A DNA stretch of 36,504 bases from an archaeon (GCA_030612665.1 JAUWNL010000006.1:1-36504); one strand, 5' to 3'; shown: positions 1 to 7,639, counted from the stretch's first letter. The notes: generated by a model not told the origin, from the sequence alone. A program made the numbers and translations.

Positions 1-1
1 T

Positions 2-181
2 ATATTGCAGCACCAAAAAGATAAACAGGTATGGAATATAAGTTGCATTCTTCAGACTTTTAAAATACTTAATTTGCATTTTGATTCTTTTAATGGAAAA
101 ATTATCAAAGAAGAAGAAAAAAACATTTTTGATTTTATCCAGGTTAAGAAAGGAAACAAGGGAAACAAAGGAAAGAAATAG
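2..181 (+). CDS. C-terminal end of an unrecognised protein (partial at window edge)
   Basis: A frame open from the left edge ends at TAG 179-181 and gives 59 residues of C-terminal sequence. It includes a plausible folded stretch (WNISCILQTFKILNLHFDSF) followed by an acidic patch and a low-complexity Lys/Gly/Asn tail (GNKGNKGKK). Basic tails of this kind recur on other proteins in the window, which supports it being real. I do not recognise the family. It converges on the methyltransferase at 189-812, with only 7 nt between the two stop codons. Confidence 0.5.
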   Translation: MLQHQKDKQVWNISCILQTFKILNLHFDSFNGKIIKEEEKNIFDFIQVKKGNKGNKGKK

Positions 182-198
182 TTCTTTTTTATTTTTTT
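182..198 (+). terminator. T-rich terminator of the upstream gene
   Basis: Two T-runs (six and seven T) follow directly after the TAG at 179-181. Archaeal RNA polymerase terminates at such U-tracts without a hairpin. The tract overlaps the 3' end of the convergent gene. Confidence 0.4.
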
Positions 199-812
199 AC
201 GTAAACAATTATATTTCTTTTTGAATAACGACTGTCTGAAACAGATTTATCAAGAATTTTTGTTATTTCAAATCCAACACTTTTAATGAGACGAGTTATT
301 TCTTTTTTATCATATAAGTAACAATATCTCATATATTTTTTCTCCCCAATTTTCCATGGTAATGCAATTTCTTTTTTTGATTTTTTAAATCTCGGTTGAT
401 CTTTATCCCAAACAGTTATCATTGCTTCAGCTTCTGGTTTGAGGACACGATATATTTCTTTGAGGGATTTTTTTCTTTTTTTGGATGATTCAATACAATG
501 TAACGTGGCTATGAATATTGCTGCATCAAAGAAATTATTTTTGAATGGTAAGTTATGAGCTTCAGCTTTTTTCATAATTGCTTCAATACCTGTTTTTTTG
601 GCATATTGTCTTGCATATTTTAATTGTTCTGAAGAAAAATCAACACCATAAATTATTCCATTAATTTTTACAAAGTTTCTTCCACTTCCGCAACCAAGAT
701 CAAGAATTTTTCCTTTTTTATTTTTTAAAAATTCATATGCTTCCTCGATAGATTTTACCCTATAAGTCTTCCAAGGTTTTGCAATTGAATCCCAGACTTG
801 TTTTTGTTTCAT
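189..812 (-). CDS. Trm9/ALKBH8-like tRNA wobble-uridine methyltransferase
   Basis: A 207-residue class I SAM-dependent methyltransferase. SAM motif I is LDLGCGSG (residues 37-44), followed by the acidic residue of motif II in YGVDFS (D58). The N-terminal WDSIAKPW and the region ATLHCIESS...LKEIYRVLKPE match the Trm9/ALKBH8 methyltransferase pattern. Trm9 methylates the carboxymethyl group that Elongator places on U34, giving mcm5U. The gene is divergent from elp3 (965), which would supply the cm5U intermediate, so context supports the assignment. No Trm112-like partner is seen in the window. Alternative: another small-molecule SAM methyltransferase. The fold is certain and the substrate is inferred. 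Confidence 0.75.
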   Translation of the reverse strand: MKQKQVWDSIAKPWKTYRVKSIEEAYEFLKNKKGKILDLGCGSGRNFVKINGIIYGVDFSSEQLKYARQYAKKTGIEAIMKKAEAHNLPFKNNFFDAAIFIATLHCIESSKKRKKSLKEIYRVLKPEAEAMITVWDKDQPRFKKSKKEIALPWKIGEKKYMRYCYLYDKKEITRLIKSVGFEITKILDKSVSDSRYSKRNIIVYVKK

Positions 813-842
813 TTTGTTTCTTCCTTTGAAGTGTTATTTTTT

Positions 843-858
843 GTTATCATATGATAAC
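843..858. promoter_or_regulatory. Perfect 16-bp palindrome in the trm9/elp3 divergent region
   Basis: GTTATCATATGATAAC is a perfect palindrome starting 31 nt upstream of the methyltransferase start. A further half-site, GTTATCA, lies at 863-869. The position fits an operator over the core promoter of the minus-strand gene. The binding protein is unknown. Confidence 0.45.
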
Positions 859-930
859 ATAAGTTATCAATTGGAATATAAATTTATCAGTTTTATATTT
901 TAACTATTTACCATTTTAAAAAACAAATAC

Positions 931-938
931 TTTAAATA
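931..938 (+). promoter_or_regulatory. TATA box of elp3
   Basis: TTTAAATA begins 34 nt before the ATG at 965. This spacing gives a leaderless or nearly leaderless transcript. No Shine-Dalgarno site precedes the start. Confidence 0.5.
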
Positions 939-964
939 TCTTTCATTTTATTTTCTGATGGAGA

Positions 965-2323
965 ATGGGAAAACAAAGAAAACCAACGAAGACTATAAGT
1001 GGGGTTACGCCTGTTGCTGTAGTTATAAAACCGAGAAAATGTCCACATGGTACTTGTTTGTATTGTCCTAGTCTTGATGTTCCTCAATCATATACTCCTA
1101 AAAGTCCAGCAATAATAAGGGCTGCAAAGTTGAAATATGATCCATATAAACAGGTTCTTGTTAGGCTTAAAGCTTTCAAGGCAATGAAACATCCAACTGA
1201 TAAAATTGAGCTTATTGTTATGGGGGGAACATTTCTCGCTTATCCCTTAGCTTATCAATATAAATTCATTAAAGATTGTTTTGATGCTCTTAATGGCAAG
1301 AAATCAAAAAACCTGGAGCAAGCTAAAAAGATTAATGAAAAAGTAAGGCATAGATGTGTGGCTTTGTGTATTGAAACAAGGCCAGATGTTTGTACTGATT
1401 CTGATATTAAGAGAATGTTAGAATTTGGATGTACAAGGTGCGAGTTAGGAGTTCAAATGCCAGATGATAAAATTTACAAAATAAATAAAAGAGGGCATAA
1501 TGTAAAAGATGTTATTGAAGCTACTCGAAGATTAAAGAACTTTGGGTTTAAAGTTGGTTATCATATCATGCCTGGATTACCTGGATCTAATTTCAAGAAA
1601 GATGTAATGATGTTTAAAAAACTATTTTCTTCTGATGATTTTAAACCAGACCAACTTAAAATTTATCCTTGTCAGGTTCTTAAAGGAAGCAAACTTGTGG
1701 AGTTTTATAAAAAAGGAAAGTATGAGGTTTATTCTAAAGAAGAACTTGTTAAACTGCTTATTGAATTAAAAAAACAAGTGCCTCGATATTGCCGTATAAT
1801 GAGAATCATGAGGGAGATTCCTCCAGAATTTCTTGTTGCTGGAACTAAGAGAATTGATTTGAGAAAAGTTGTTCATGATAAAATGCGCGAGCAAGGAATT
1901 AGGTGTGAATGTATTAGATGTAGAGAGATTGGTTTTGCTTTACTTCATGGTAAAAAGATTGATAGGAAAATCAGATTAAATAAGATTGAATATAATGCAA
2001 GCAAGGGAAAAGAATTTTTTATTGAAGCAATTAATAAAGAGGACATAATTTTCGGATTAGTAAGATTGAGGATTCCCAGAGAATCAAAAAATCTCCTTGT
2101 TCGAGAACTTCATGTTTATGGTCCTTCTCTTGAAATTGGTAAGAAAGCAAGAAGAGGAGGTCAACATAAGGGTCTTGGTAAGAAACTCATGATGAAAGCA
2201 GAGAAAATTGCAAGAAAAAATGGATGTAAGAAGATAATTGTGATAAGCGGTGTCGGTGTTCGTGAATATTATAGAAGTTTAGGATATAGATTAGAAAAAG
2301 GATATATGGTTAAATATTTATAA
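965..2323 (+). CDS. elp3: Elp3 homologue, radical-SAM/acetyltransferase tRNA-modifying enzyme
   Basis: 452 residues. Elp3 uses acetyl-CoA and SAM to build the carboxymethyl group at C5 of wobble U34. The radical-SAM cluster motif CX4CX2C is CPHGTCLYC (C26, C31, C34), preceded by the Elp3 block 'SGVTPVAVVIKPRKCPHG' and followed by 'RAAKLKYDPYKQ'. The C-terminal GNAT domain has the acetyl-CoA loop 'RRGGQHKGLGKKLM' and 'GVGVREYYRSLGY'. The protein is shorter than typical archaeal or yeast Elp3 because the N-terminal tRNA-binding extension is very short. Archaeal Elp3 works without the other Elongator subunits, and none is seen here. Pairing with a divergent Trm9-like gene points to an mcm5U pathway. 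Confidence 0.93.
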   Translation: MGKQRKPTKTISGVTPVAVVIKPRKCPHGTCLYCPSLDVPQSYTPKSPAIIRAAKLKYDPYKQVLVRLKAFKAMKHPTDKIELIVMGGTFLAYPLAYQYKFIKDCFDALNGKKSKNLEQAKKINEKVRHRCVALCIETRPDVCTDSDIKRMLEFGCTRCELGVQMPDDKIYKINKRGHNVKDVIEATRRLKNFGFKVGYHIMPGLPGSNFKKDVMMFKKLFSSDDFKPDQLKIYPCQVLKGSKLVEFYKKGKYEVYSKEELVKLLIELKKQVPRYCRIMRIMREIPPEFLVAGTKRIDLRKVVHDKMREQGIRCECIRCREIGFALLHGKKIDRKIRLNKIEYNASKGKEFFIEAINKEDIIFGLVRLRIPRESKNLLVRELHVYGPSLEIGKKARRGGQHKGLGKKLMMKAEKIARKNGCKKIIVISGVGVREYYRSLGYRLEKGYMVKYL

Positions 2324-2344
2324 CACAAATGTTTTTCATGATAA

Positions 2345-3982
2345 ATGGCAAGGGGGGTCAAAGAAACAGTAATAGCTTTTTTACTAGCTTTATTTTTATT
2401 ACTTGGTTCAGACCCAGACCTAAAATATACTTCTGGGGTTATTGATTCTTTTAATGGTTTTATGAATAAAACTTTTTTTAGTGAGAAATTTAATAAGAAA
2501 TATGAAAAAGTAAGTAAAAAAGATTTTATCACTTGGCGGCCAGACCTTGCAAAATATATGTCTATTCATCCACAAGTAAAAGTAGATGAAAAAAATTATT
2601 TTAATTATATTTTTAATGTAGCTCCATATGCACGAGTTTCACCAAGAACATTTATTTTTGAACCAGAACATACAAAAGAACAATTAGAAACTATTGAACA
2701 AGATTCTATTCTAAATTTTTATTATAAAAAACTTGAATATTTTAGAGGAAATGAGAAACAAGCTTCTTCTCTTGTAAAAGAAATCTTGAGAAAGATTAAA
2801 GATAAAGAAAAAAGACAATTGCTATTCTTACCAAATGATTATTTCTTTTCAAATAATATTTCTTTGTCAAAGGCTATGTGGAAGCATATCAGTATCGTTA
2901 CTTTATTCCTCGATAATCCCCCTTATATAAAGCGCGGCGATAAATTAATTGAATTGAAAAAAAAGTATGGCATTTATTGTGTTGACCAAGATATTTCTCC
3001 TTCAAGAAAAGTTTACTTACAGCTTAATGATAAAGTTTCTGATAATCTAGAAAAATTGAGCCGAGAGAAGTTTAATTTAGAAATACTTCTTGATAAAACA
3101 TATACTGAAAAGATTCCATTTCTTGAACTTGATACTATTAAACAGATTGGCAGGGCTAAGTTAATTTATGCTACAAAAGAAACATTAGATTATATTTTTG
3201 CTTATAATAAAGATTTTAATGATTTATATTTTGTTTTGGAAGATGCAGAAAAAAATAAATTTGAAAAAATTAAAGAAAAGAATAGGATATTTTGGAATTT
3301 CAAAAATAAAGTTCAGTCATCTATAGATGCAATGGTTTCGGAGAAATTATTTTTTGATGAACCTGCACGTGAAGAAGGCCAAGAAGATGGACTACTGAGA
3401 TTGTTATGGAAAAACAGGTATTTTGCTGGGGGGCATTATTATACATTGCATGATACTACTTATTGTGTTTTTAGTATTGATGGAATTCCAATGGTTCCTC
3501 AACTTTGTAGCGATTTTATTATGGATGTCTGGGAAAGATCTTCTGGAGCTTGGTGGTTAAAAAGAAATGAAGGTAGAAAAAAAACAGAAGGCACTATAGA
3601 TATTCCAGTTCGTGGTTCTTATGGATTGATTAATTATTGTAAAAAAAATGATGAAATGTTTGAGATTATTGATATTCCTAAAGAACGTAGAGTTCCTTAT
3701 TATAAAAAGAAAGAATTTTTTAATAATCTAATTAAATCAAAAAAAAGTTTCAGTGTAGGCGATGTTTTTATTGTTTATGGATGGATTCCACAAGGAAGAA
3801 TGGCTCGCCATTCTTATATGGTTTATGAAACAGATCCAGTTACTGGATTTCCATTGATTTTTGCTGAAAATCCAAGCTATGCTAAACTTAATTCTTGGAA
3901 TGAGATAATGAGAAGATCTTCAACAAGAAAAATTCATCATATATTTAATATAAAGCCAGAATGGATTATTGAAAATTTTTGA
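2345..3982 (+). CDS. Secreted/membrane-anchored protein with a predicted papain-like (NlpC/P60-type) hydrolase domain
   Basis: 545 residues. Residues 8-21 (VIAFLLALFLLLGS) form a signal peptide or anchor. Residues 25-340 are mixed, unrecognised and Lys-rich. The C-terminal 200 residues show a thiol-hydrolase arrangement: a cysteine at the start of a helix (PQLCSDFIMDVW, C388), a histidine in a strand 100 residues later (MARHSYMVYETD, H489), and a polar residue after the next strand (IFAENPS, E508/N509). NlpC/P60 and related permuted papain folds have Cys-His-polar triads spaced this way. The start lies 21 nt after the elp3 stop, so the genes may be cotranscribed. The family assignment is inference from motif spacing. 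A cell-surface peptidase or amidase is the likeliest role. Confidence 0.5.
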   Translation: MARGVKETVIAFLLALFLLLGSDPDLKYTSGVIDSFNGFMNKTFFSEKFNKKYEKVSKKDFITWRPDLAKYMSIHPQVKVDEKNYFNYIFNVAPYARVSPRTFIFEPEHTKEQLETIEQDSILNFYYKKLEYFRGNEKQASSLVKEILRKIKDKEKRQLLFLPNDYFFSNNISLSKAMWKHISIVTLFLDNPPYIKRGDKLIELKKKYGIYCVDQDISPSRKVYLQLNDKVSDNLEKLSREKFNLEILLDKTYTEKIPFLELDTIKQIGRAKLIYATKETLDYIFAYNKDFNDLYFVLEDAEKNKFEKIKEKNRIFWNFKNKVQSSIDAMVSEKLFFDEPAREEGQEDGLLRLLWKNRYFAGGHYYTLHDTTYCVFSIDGIPMVPQLCSDFIMDVWERSSGAWWLKRNEGRKKTEGTIDIPVRGSYGLINYCKKNDEMFEIIDIPKERRVPYYKKKEFFNNLIKSKKSFSVGDVFIVYGWIPQGRMARHSYMVYETDPVTGFPLIFAENPSYAKLNSWNEIMRRSSTRKIHHIFNIKPEWIIENF

Positions 3983-4069
3983 TTATATTAATTCTTTCAA
4001 AAGATTATTAATATAAAACATATCCGAGTCATTTAAATAACAATTATCTTTTCTTAGATAAACATTTAA

Positions 4070-4393
4070 TTATGTAGGCATCACTAATTGTTTTTCTTTT
4101 ATTAATCCTATTGAAATTTCACGCTCCATTTCTTTTATTCTTTTTACTAAGGGATGTTCTAAATTAATCTTGTAGAGTGTTGCTCTTCCTATTTTTCTAG
4201 AAGACAAAACAATTTTGTATTTTTCTAATATACCAAAATTATTATAAAAAGTAGTCTTGCTCATTCCTAAATTCCTTACCATTTCTTCCTTGGTGAAATC
4301 GTTAAAAGGAAAATCCAGTAAAAAGCTGATTATTCTAACTTTTGGTGAAGTACCGAATATTTCTACAATAATCGTTTTTTCTTCTTTTCTCAT
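4070..4393 (-). CDS. Small winged-helix transcriptional regulator
   Basis: 107 residues forming a winged-helix DNA-binding domain. The helix-turn-helix is in 'FTKEEMVRNLGMSKTTFYNNFGILEKYKIV' and the wing in 'SSRKIGRATLYKINLEHP', followed by a short C-terminal helix suited to dimerisation. The protein resembles ArsR/MarR-type archaeal regulators, with no metal-binding cysteines. It is divergent from a second small winged-helix gene at 4470. Its promoter has the TATA box TTTAAATA inside the inverted repeat at 4408-4429, which suggests autoregulation. Confidence 0.7.
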   Translation of the reverse strand: MRKEEKTIIVEIFGTSPKVRIISFLLDFPFNDFTKEEMVRNLGMSKTTFYNNFGILEKYKIVLSSRKIGRATLYKINLEHPLVKRIKEMEREISIGLIKEKQLVMPT

Positions 4394-4407
4394 GAAAATA
4401 CAATTAT

Positions 4408-4429
4408 GGTAAAGTATTTAAAGGTTACC
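4408..4429. promoter_or_regulatory. Inverted repeat bracketing the TATA box of the winged-helix gene
   Basis: GGTAA (4408-4412) and TTACC (4425-4429) form an inverted repeat. Between them, the minus strand reads TTTAAATA, about 24 nt upstream of the ATG at 4393, the spacing expected for a leaderless gene. A protein bound here would block TBP. The arms are short, so the operator call is tentative. Confidence 0.35.
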
Positions 4430-4469
4430 CTACAACGTATCATTATAGTACTTAACTAAAGAGTCTAAA

Positions 4470-4748
4470 ATGACCTCTAGAGAATATAGCAATGTCGAAT
4501 TAAAAGTCTTAATTTTAAATTTCTTGGAAAGAAGAGGAAGATGGGGAAAAAATTATTTTCCTTTGCATACAATGATAAATTGGTTAAGTTCTGCTGTAAA
4601 AAATGATGGAAAAAGGGTTAAAAATTGCATAAAAAGCCTTGTTAAGGAGAATTTTGTTTTAGTGCATAAAAAAGGAAATGTGATTTCTCTTAGCCCTAGG
4701 AAGAAAGTGAATATTATCGAGTTAATAGATAAATTCCTTAGACCTTAA
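4470..4748 (+). CDS. Small winged-helix protein of unknown target
   Basis: 92 residues. The pattern is helix (NVELKVLILNFLERRG), helix (PLHTMINWLSSAV), recognition helix (DGKRVKNCIKSLVKENFV) and wing (LVHKKGNVISLSPRKKV), typical of archaeal stand-alone winged-helix domains. It diverges from the regulator at 4070-4393 across 76 nt and overlaps the end of the convergent metallophosphoesterase by 4 nt. It may be a transcription factor. No specific family recognised. Confidence 0.6.
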   Translation: MTSREYSNVELKVLILNFLERRGRWGKNYFPLHTMINWLSSAVKNDGKRVKNCIKSLVKENFVLVHKKGNVISLSPRKKVNIIELIDKFLRP

Positions 4749-5404
4749 ATAACAATTATCCTTCCTTTTCTTCCTATATTTATTACTTTTGTTTTTCCTA
4801 TTTTTTCCTCAATTCCTTCTCCTTCATGAATATGGGCGTGGAGAAAAAGATCTGGTTTGAAGTAATTTATTGCTTTTCTCAATGTTGGTTCTCCTGGAAC
4901 CCCAGAAAATTCTGATTTTGTTCCTGCTGCATGAAGATGAGAGATTAGTATTTTCTTCCTTGACTTCATTTTTTTGAAATTTTTGTTTAATTTATCTAGA
5001 GTCTTTTTTTCTCCAATTGATAATTTAAAGTCAGAAACTCCCACTCCCACAATTCCAACATCTTTGTATGTAGTATAATAGCCATCAAGATTTTTTACTT
5101 TATGGATGTCTTGTAACATTGCTGCATCAATAGAAGAATCCCAGTTCCCTGGAATGAAAACAATTTTCTTTTTAGCTTTTTTGAATGGCTTGATTATATC
5201 TTCTATATCTGCTTCAACAATCCCAAAAATATCTCCTAAAAGTACAACAAGATCAACTTTTTCTTTTTTAGCTTTTTTAGCAAGCTTTGATGCTTGTCTT
5301 GAATCTCCATGAAGATCTCCAATTGCAAGAATCTTAAGATGTTCTTGTTTTTTCTTTATTTTCCTTCTTGTTTTCATCTTCATTCTTTTTTTCTTTATTT
5401 TCAT
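4745..5404 (-). CDS. Calcineurin-like metallophosphoesterase
   Basis: 219 residues with the full two-metal phosphoesterase signature: DLHGD (D30, H32), GD at 57-58, GNWD (86-89, a variant of GNHD with Trp for His), SHLH (155-158) and HAHIH (189-193). Residues 1-20 are a Lys/Arg-rich extension. Internal Met8 or Met10 could also be the start. The gene begins 2 nt after the cbf5/truB stop, so they form a tight operon. The substrate cannot be told from sequence: small MPEs of this YfcE-like type cleave phosphodiesters or nucleotides. Confidence 0.85.
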   Translation of the reverse strand: MKIKKKRMKMKTRRKIKKKQEHLKILAIGDLHGDSRQASKLAKKAKKEKVDLVVLLGDIFGIVEADIEDIIKPFKKAKKKIVFIPGNWDSSIDAAMLQDIHKVKNLDGYYTTYKDVGIVGVGVSDFKLSIGEKKTLDKLNKNFKKMKSRKKILISHLHAAGTKSEFSGVPGEPTLRKAINYFKPDLFLHAHIHEGEGIEEKIGKTKVINIGRKGRIIVI

Positions 5405-5406
5405 TA

Positions 5407-6171
5407 TTATATTACTCGTTTTGGTTTTAAAAAACTATTTTCTTGATTTGCTAACACAATAATCTTTTTATTGTGAAATATGGCAATTCTTTCATCTTCC
5501 TTGTATTGATTTGTAACTTTAATAGGACTGCCATTTTTTAATGCTTCAGCTTGTTCGTCTGAAACTCGAAGAATTGGGACTTTTAATCTTTTTATTATTT
5601 TTTCCATAGAAATAATATCTTTTTCTTCAAGGTCATTTAATTTTATTGATTCTTTTTCAAGAAAAGGTCCTTGCTCTATTCTTTTAAGACTAGTCATATG
5701 TGCTCCCCCCGCTTTTTCTCCCAAGTCATGGATAAGCTTTCTGATATATGTTCCTGCTTCACAATAAACAAGATATGTGAAAGATTTATTTTGTTTTTTT
5801 AATAATTTGAATTCATAAATCTCACGTGTTCTTTCTTGTCTTTTGACTCTGCTTCGTCTTGGGGGTAACTGGATAATTTTTCCCATGAATTTTTTTATTT
5901 CCTGTTTTAGTTCTTTTTCTGATATTTTTTTATGTAAATGAGCTGTGCCTTGGTATTTTTTTGGAAGTTTGTTTAATAATGGAAAAATTTTTGTTGCTTT
6001 GTTTAATGCTATGACTAAAACTCCAGTGACTGCTGGGTCAAGGGTTCCTGCATGACCTGCTTTCTCTGCCCCAAGTTTTTTTCTTACTGCATCACAAGCT
6101 TGAAAACTTGTCATTCCTGCAGGTTTATCAAGAATAATAATTCCTGGTTTATATTTTTCTGATTCGTTCAT
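5407..6171 (-). CDS. Cbf5/TruB-family pseudouridine synthase
   Basis: 254 residues. The TruB/Cbf5 motif GHAGTLDPAVTGVL carries the catalytic Asp45. 'YCEAGTYIRKLIHDLGEKAGGAHMTSLKRIEQGPF' is the second conserved block, and the His-Met-x-x-Leu-x-Arg order is closer to archaeal Cbf5 than to bacterial TruB. The C-terminal 60 residues (VPILRVSDEQAEALKNGSPI...) look like a compact PUA domain. The protein is shorter than usual archaeal Cbf5 (about 330 residues), mainly because the N-terminal extension is missing. Cbf5 acts in H/ACA guide RNPs with Nop10, Gar1 and L7Ae, and can modify U55 of tRNA alone. None of the partners is in the window, so guide-dependent versus stand-alone action is undecided. 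Confidence 0.85.
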   Translation of the reverse strand: MNESEKYKPGIIILDKPAGMTSFQACDAVRKKLGAEKAGHAGTLDPAVTGVLVIALNKATKIFPLLNKLPKKYQGTAHLHKKISEKELKQEIKKFMGKIIQLPPRRSRVKRQERTREIYEFKLLKKQNKSFTYLVYCEAGTYIRKLIHDLGEKAGGAHMTSLKRIEQGPFLEKESIKLNDLEEKDIISMEKIIKRLKVPILRVSDEQAEALKNGSPIKVTNQYKEDERIAIFHNKKIIVLANQENSFLKPKRVI

Positions 6172-6281
6172 GAGATAAAAGAAACTTTTAAATATATAAT
6201 CCTTTTCTTTTATATAACAATGTTTATAATATTAAACTAATAAACTAATATTAAATTGATACTAAATAAATATTAAATAAA

Positions 6282-6287
6282 AGGAGG
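6282..6287 (+). promoter_or_regulatory. Strong Shine-Dalgarno site of the first Cys-rich protein
   Basis: AAAGGAGGTAA sits with GGAGG at 6283-6287, seven nt before the ATG at 6295, a near-perfect complement to the 16S rRNA tail. TATA-like sequence lies about 70-85 nt upstream, so the mRNA has a real leader, unlike most genes here. Confidence 0.7.
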
Positions 6288-6294
6288 TAAATAA

Positions 6295-6645
6295 ATGGAA
6301 AAAAGCTTTTTTTGGGCATTTTTCATAATTGCTTTAGTTGTAGGAATCTCCCTGGGATTTTCTGTTAATAATACAGTAATAACTGGCATGCTTGGTCAGG
6401 ATCTACCTTTTGAAATACTGAGGGTTTGGGATAGTGACAATGGAGTGAATGTGGAAGTCCAAGGATTTTGTAGGGGTGCTGATGGAGAAACTTTTATTGA
6501 TGTATGCCTTAATGAAGATACACTTATAGAATATCAACTAAATTTTAATAATCTTTGCTCACCAGTGTATTTTAACTGTCCTCAAGGAGGATATGCTAAT
6601 GGCTGTCAATTTGGATCTTGTATTAATGGCGAACCAATAAAATAG
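6295..6645 (+). CDS. Small membrane-anchored Cys-rich secreted protein (paralogue of next gene)
   Basis: 116 residues. A short N-terminus leads straight into one hydrophobic segment (FFWAFFIIALVVGISLGFSV, residues 5-24), followed by an extracellular domain with cysteines in the order C-x(n)-D-x-C-(EYQL)-C-(YFNC)-C-C-NG. The same segment and the C..G.C.NG ending occur in the protein at 6787, so they are paralogues. This Cys pattern is common in DPANN secreted proteins and probably forms disulfides. Function unknown. A strong Shine-Dalgarno site marks the start. The gene diverges from cbf5/truB across 123 nt. Confidence 0.7.
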   Translation: MEKSFFWAFFIIALVVGISLGFSVNNTVITGMLGQDLPFEILRVWDSDNGVNVEVQGFCRGADGETFIDVCLNEDTLIEYQLNFNNLCSPVYFNCPQGGYANGCQFGSCINGEPIK

Positions 6646-6773
6646 AAAGATTAATTCTAATTATTTTTTTTTATTAATTTTTAATTTTACGAAACTTTTA
6701 TATATCTTATTTTAGTTCTATAGATATTATAGATATAATAATTAATCAGTAATTTAAATTGTAAATTAAATTA

Positions 6774-6780
6774 AAGGAGG
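6774..6780 (+). promoter_or_regulatory. Strong Shine-Dalgarno site of the second Cys-rich protein
   Basis: AAAGGAGGTAAA, with GGAGG at 6776-6780, six nt before the ATG at 6787. The last ~20 nt of the leader resemble that of the paralogue at 6295. A TATA-like TTTATATA lies near 6697, giving a leader of roughly 60 nt. Confidence 0.7.
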
Positions 6781-6786
6781 TAAAAT

Positions 6787-7590
6787 ATGGATAATAATGC
6801 TTTTTGGGCATTTTTCACAGTTGCAATAATCGCAGGATTTGCTATTGGAATGGTTTTTACAGGTACAGGGATAACTGGACAATTTACTCAAGCGGTTTCT
6901 ACTCCTGCTGTAGAAGCACCTACTTTTGGTGAAACTGATGGAGGTTTAGATTATACTACTCCCGGAACTTGTACAGATAGTACAGGAATTCACACAGACT
7001 TTTGTGCTAATGCGGGCACAGTATTGGAGTATGTCTTTAATGAAGAAAATCAAATGTGTTCTGCTGTAGCTTATAATTGTATTTTGGGTGGTTTCAAAAA
7101 ATGTGAAGCAGGAGCTTGTACTAATGGCTGGCCAAAAGGAGAAAAAGTAACAACAATTGTAGCAGTAGAACCTGCTGTTGGAACAATAGCCGTAGAAGAA
7201 CCAGTTGAAGCAATTGGCGGCGGAGGAGCAGCAACTACTGGAACAGCTGGAGAACAACCAACTACTGGAGCAATAGGTGGAGGAGTATTTCATGAAACTT
7301 CAACTAGCCAAAGTGTAAGAAGCAGTTTAAAATCAACAAGAACCAGTTTTTTCAGACAAACAGGATTTTTCTTCACATTTGGAGAAGAAGTTTTCTTTAT
7401 GAGTTCAGATGGAAAAGTATTGTGGGTATTGACAACTATCAGTAATGCTGCAACAACTACTTCTGGAAGAGGTGTTTCATTTGAATGTACAGGAACATTT
7501 ATACAAACTTCATTTGGAGCAGTTTGTCAGGGTGGAAATCCGTTTGTAGGTGAGAAAATGCTAGGAGAATACGGAACTCCATCTACATAG
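6787..7590 (+). CDS. Membrane-anchored Cys-rich secreted protein with Gly/Thr-rich linker
   Basis: 267 residues. Residues 5-27 are a hydrophobic anchor (AFWAFFTVAIIAGFAIGMVF). Residues 45-115 form a Cys-rich module beginning ETDGGLDYTTPGTC and ending C..GACTNG, shared with the upstream paralogue. Residues 120-170 are an Ala/Val/Thr/Gly-rich low-complexity linker (GGGGAATTG, GAIGGGVF). The last 100 residues form a separate predicted beta-rich domain with two further cysteines. The D-x-DGG-x-DY opening is a frequent motif of DPANN surface proteins. Function unknown; a surface display role is inferred. High expression is suggested by the strong Shine-Dalgarno site and following T-rich terminator. 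Confidence 0.7.
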   Translation: MDNNAFWAFFTVAIIAGFAIGMVFTGTGITGQFTQAVSTPAVEAPTFGETDGGLDYTTPGTCTDSTGIHTDFCANAGTVLEYVFNEENQMCSAVAYNCILGGFKKCEAGACTNGWPKGEKVTTIVAVEPAVGTIAVEEPVEAIGGGGAATTGTAGEQPTTGAIGGGVFHETSTSQSVRSSLKSTRTSFFRQTGFFFTFGEEVFFMSSDGKVLWVLTTISNAATTTSGRGVSFECTGTFIQTSFGAVCQGGNPFVGEKMLGEYGTPST

Positions 7591-7592
7591 AA

Positions 7593-7639
7593 TTTTTTTA
7601 ATTTATTTTTTTCTTTTTTTTCTTTTTTTAATTTTTAAT
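7593..7639 (+). terminator. T-rich bidirectional terminator region
   Basis: Successive runs of seven or eight T separated by single A or C follow the stop at 7590. This is a typical archaeal U-tract terminator for the Cys-rich gene. It also lies just beyond the end of the convergent ribosomal operon. Confidence 0.5.

Noticed and set aside
6946-7293. Ser/Cys-rich open frame on the minus strand
   Set aside because: Antisense shadow of the Thr/Ala/Gly-rich secreted protein at 6787-7590.
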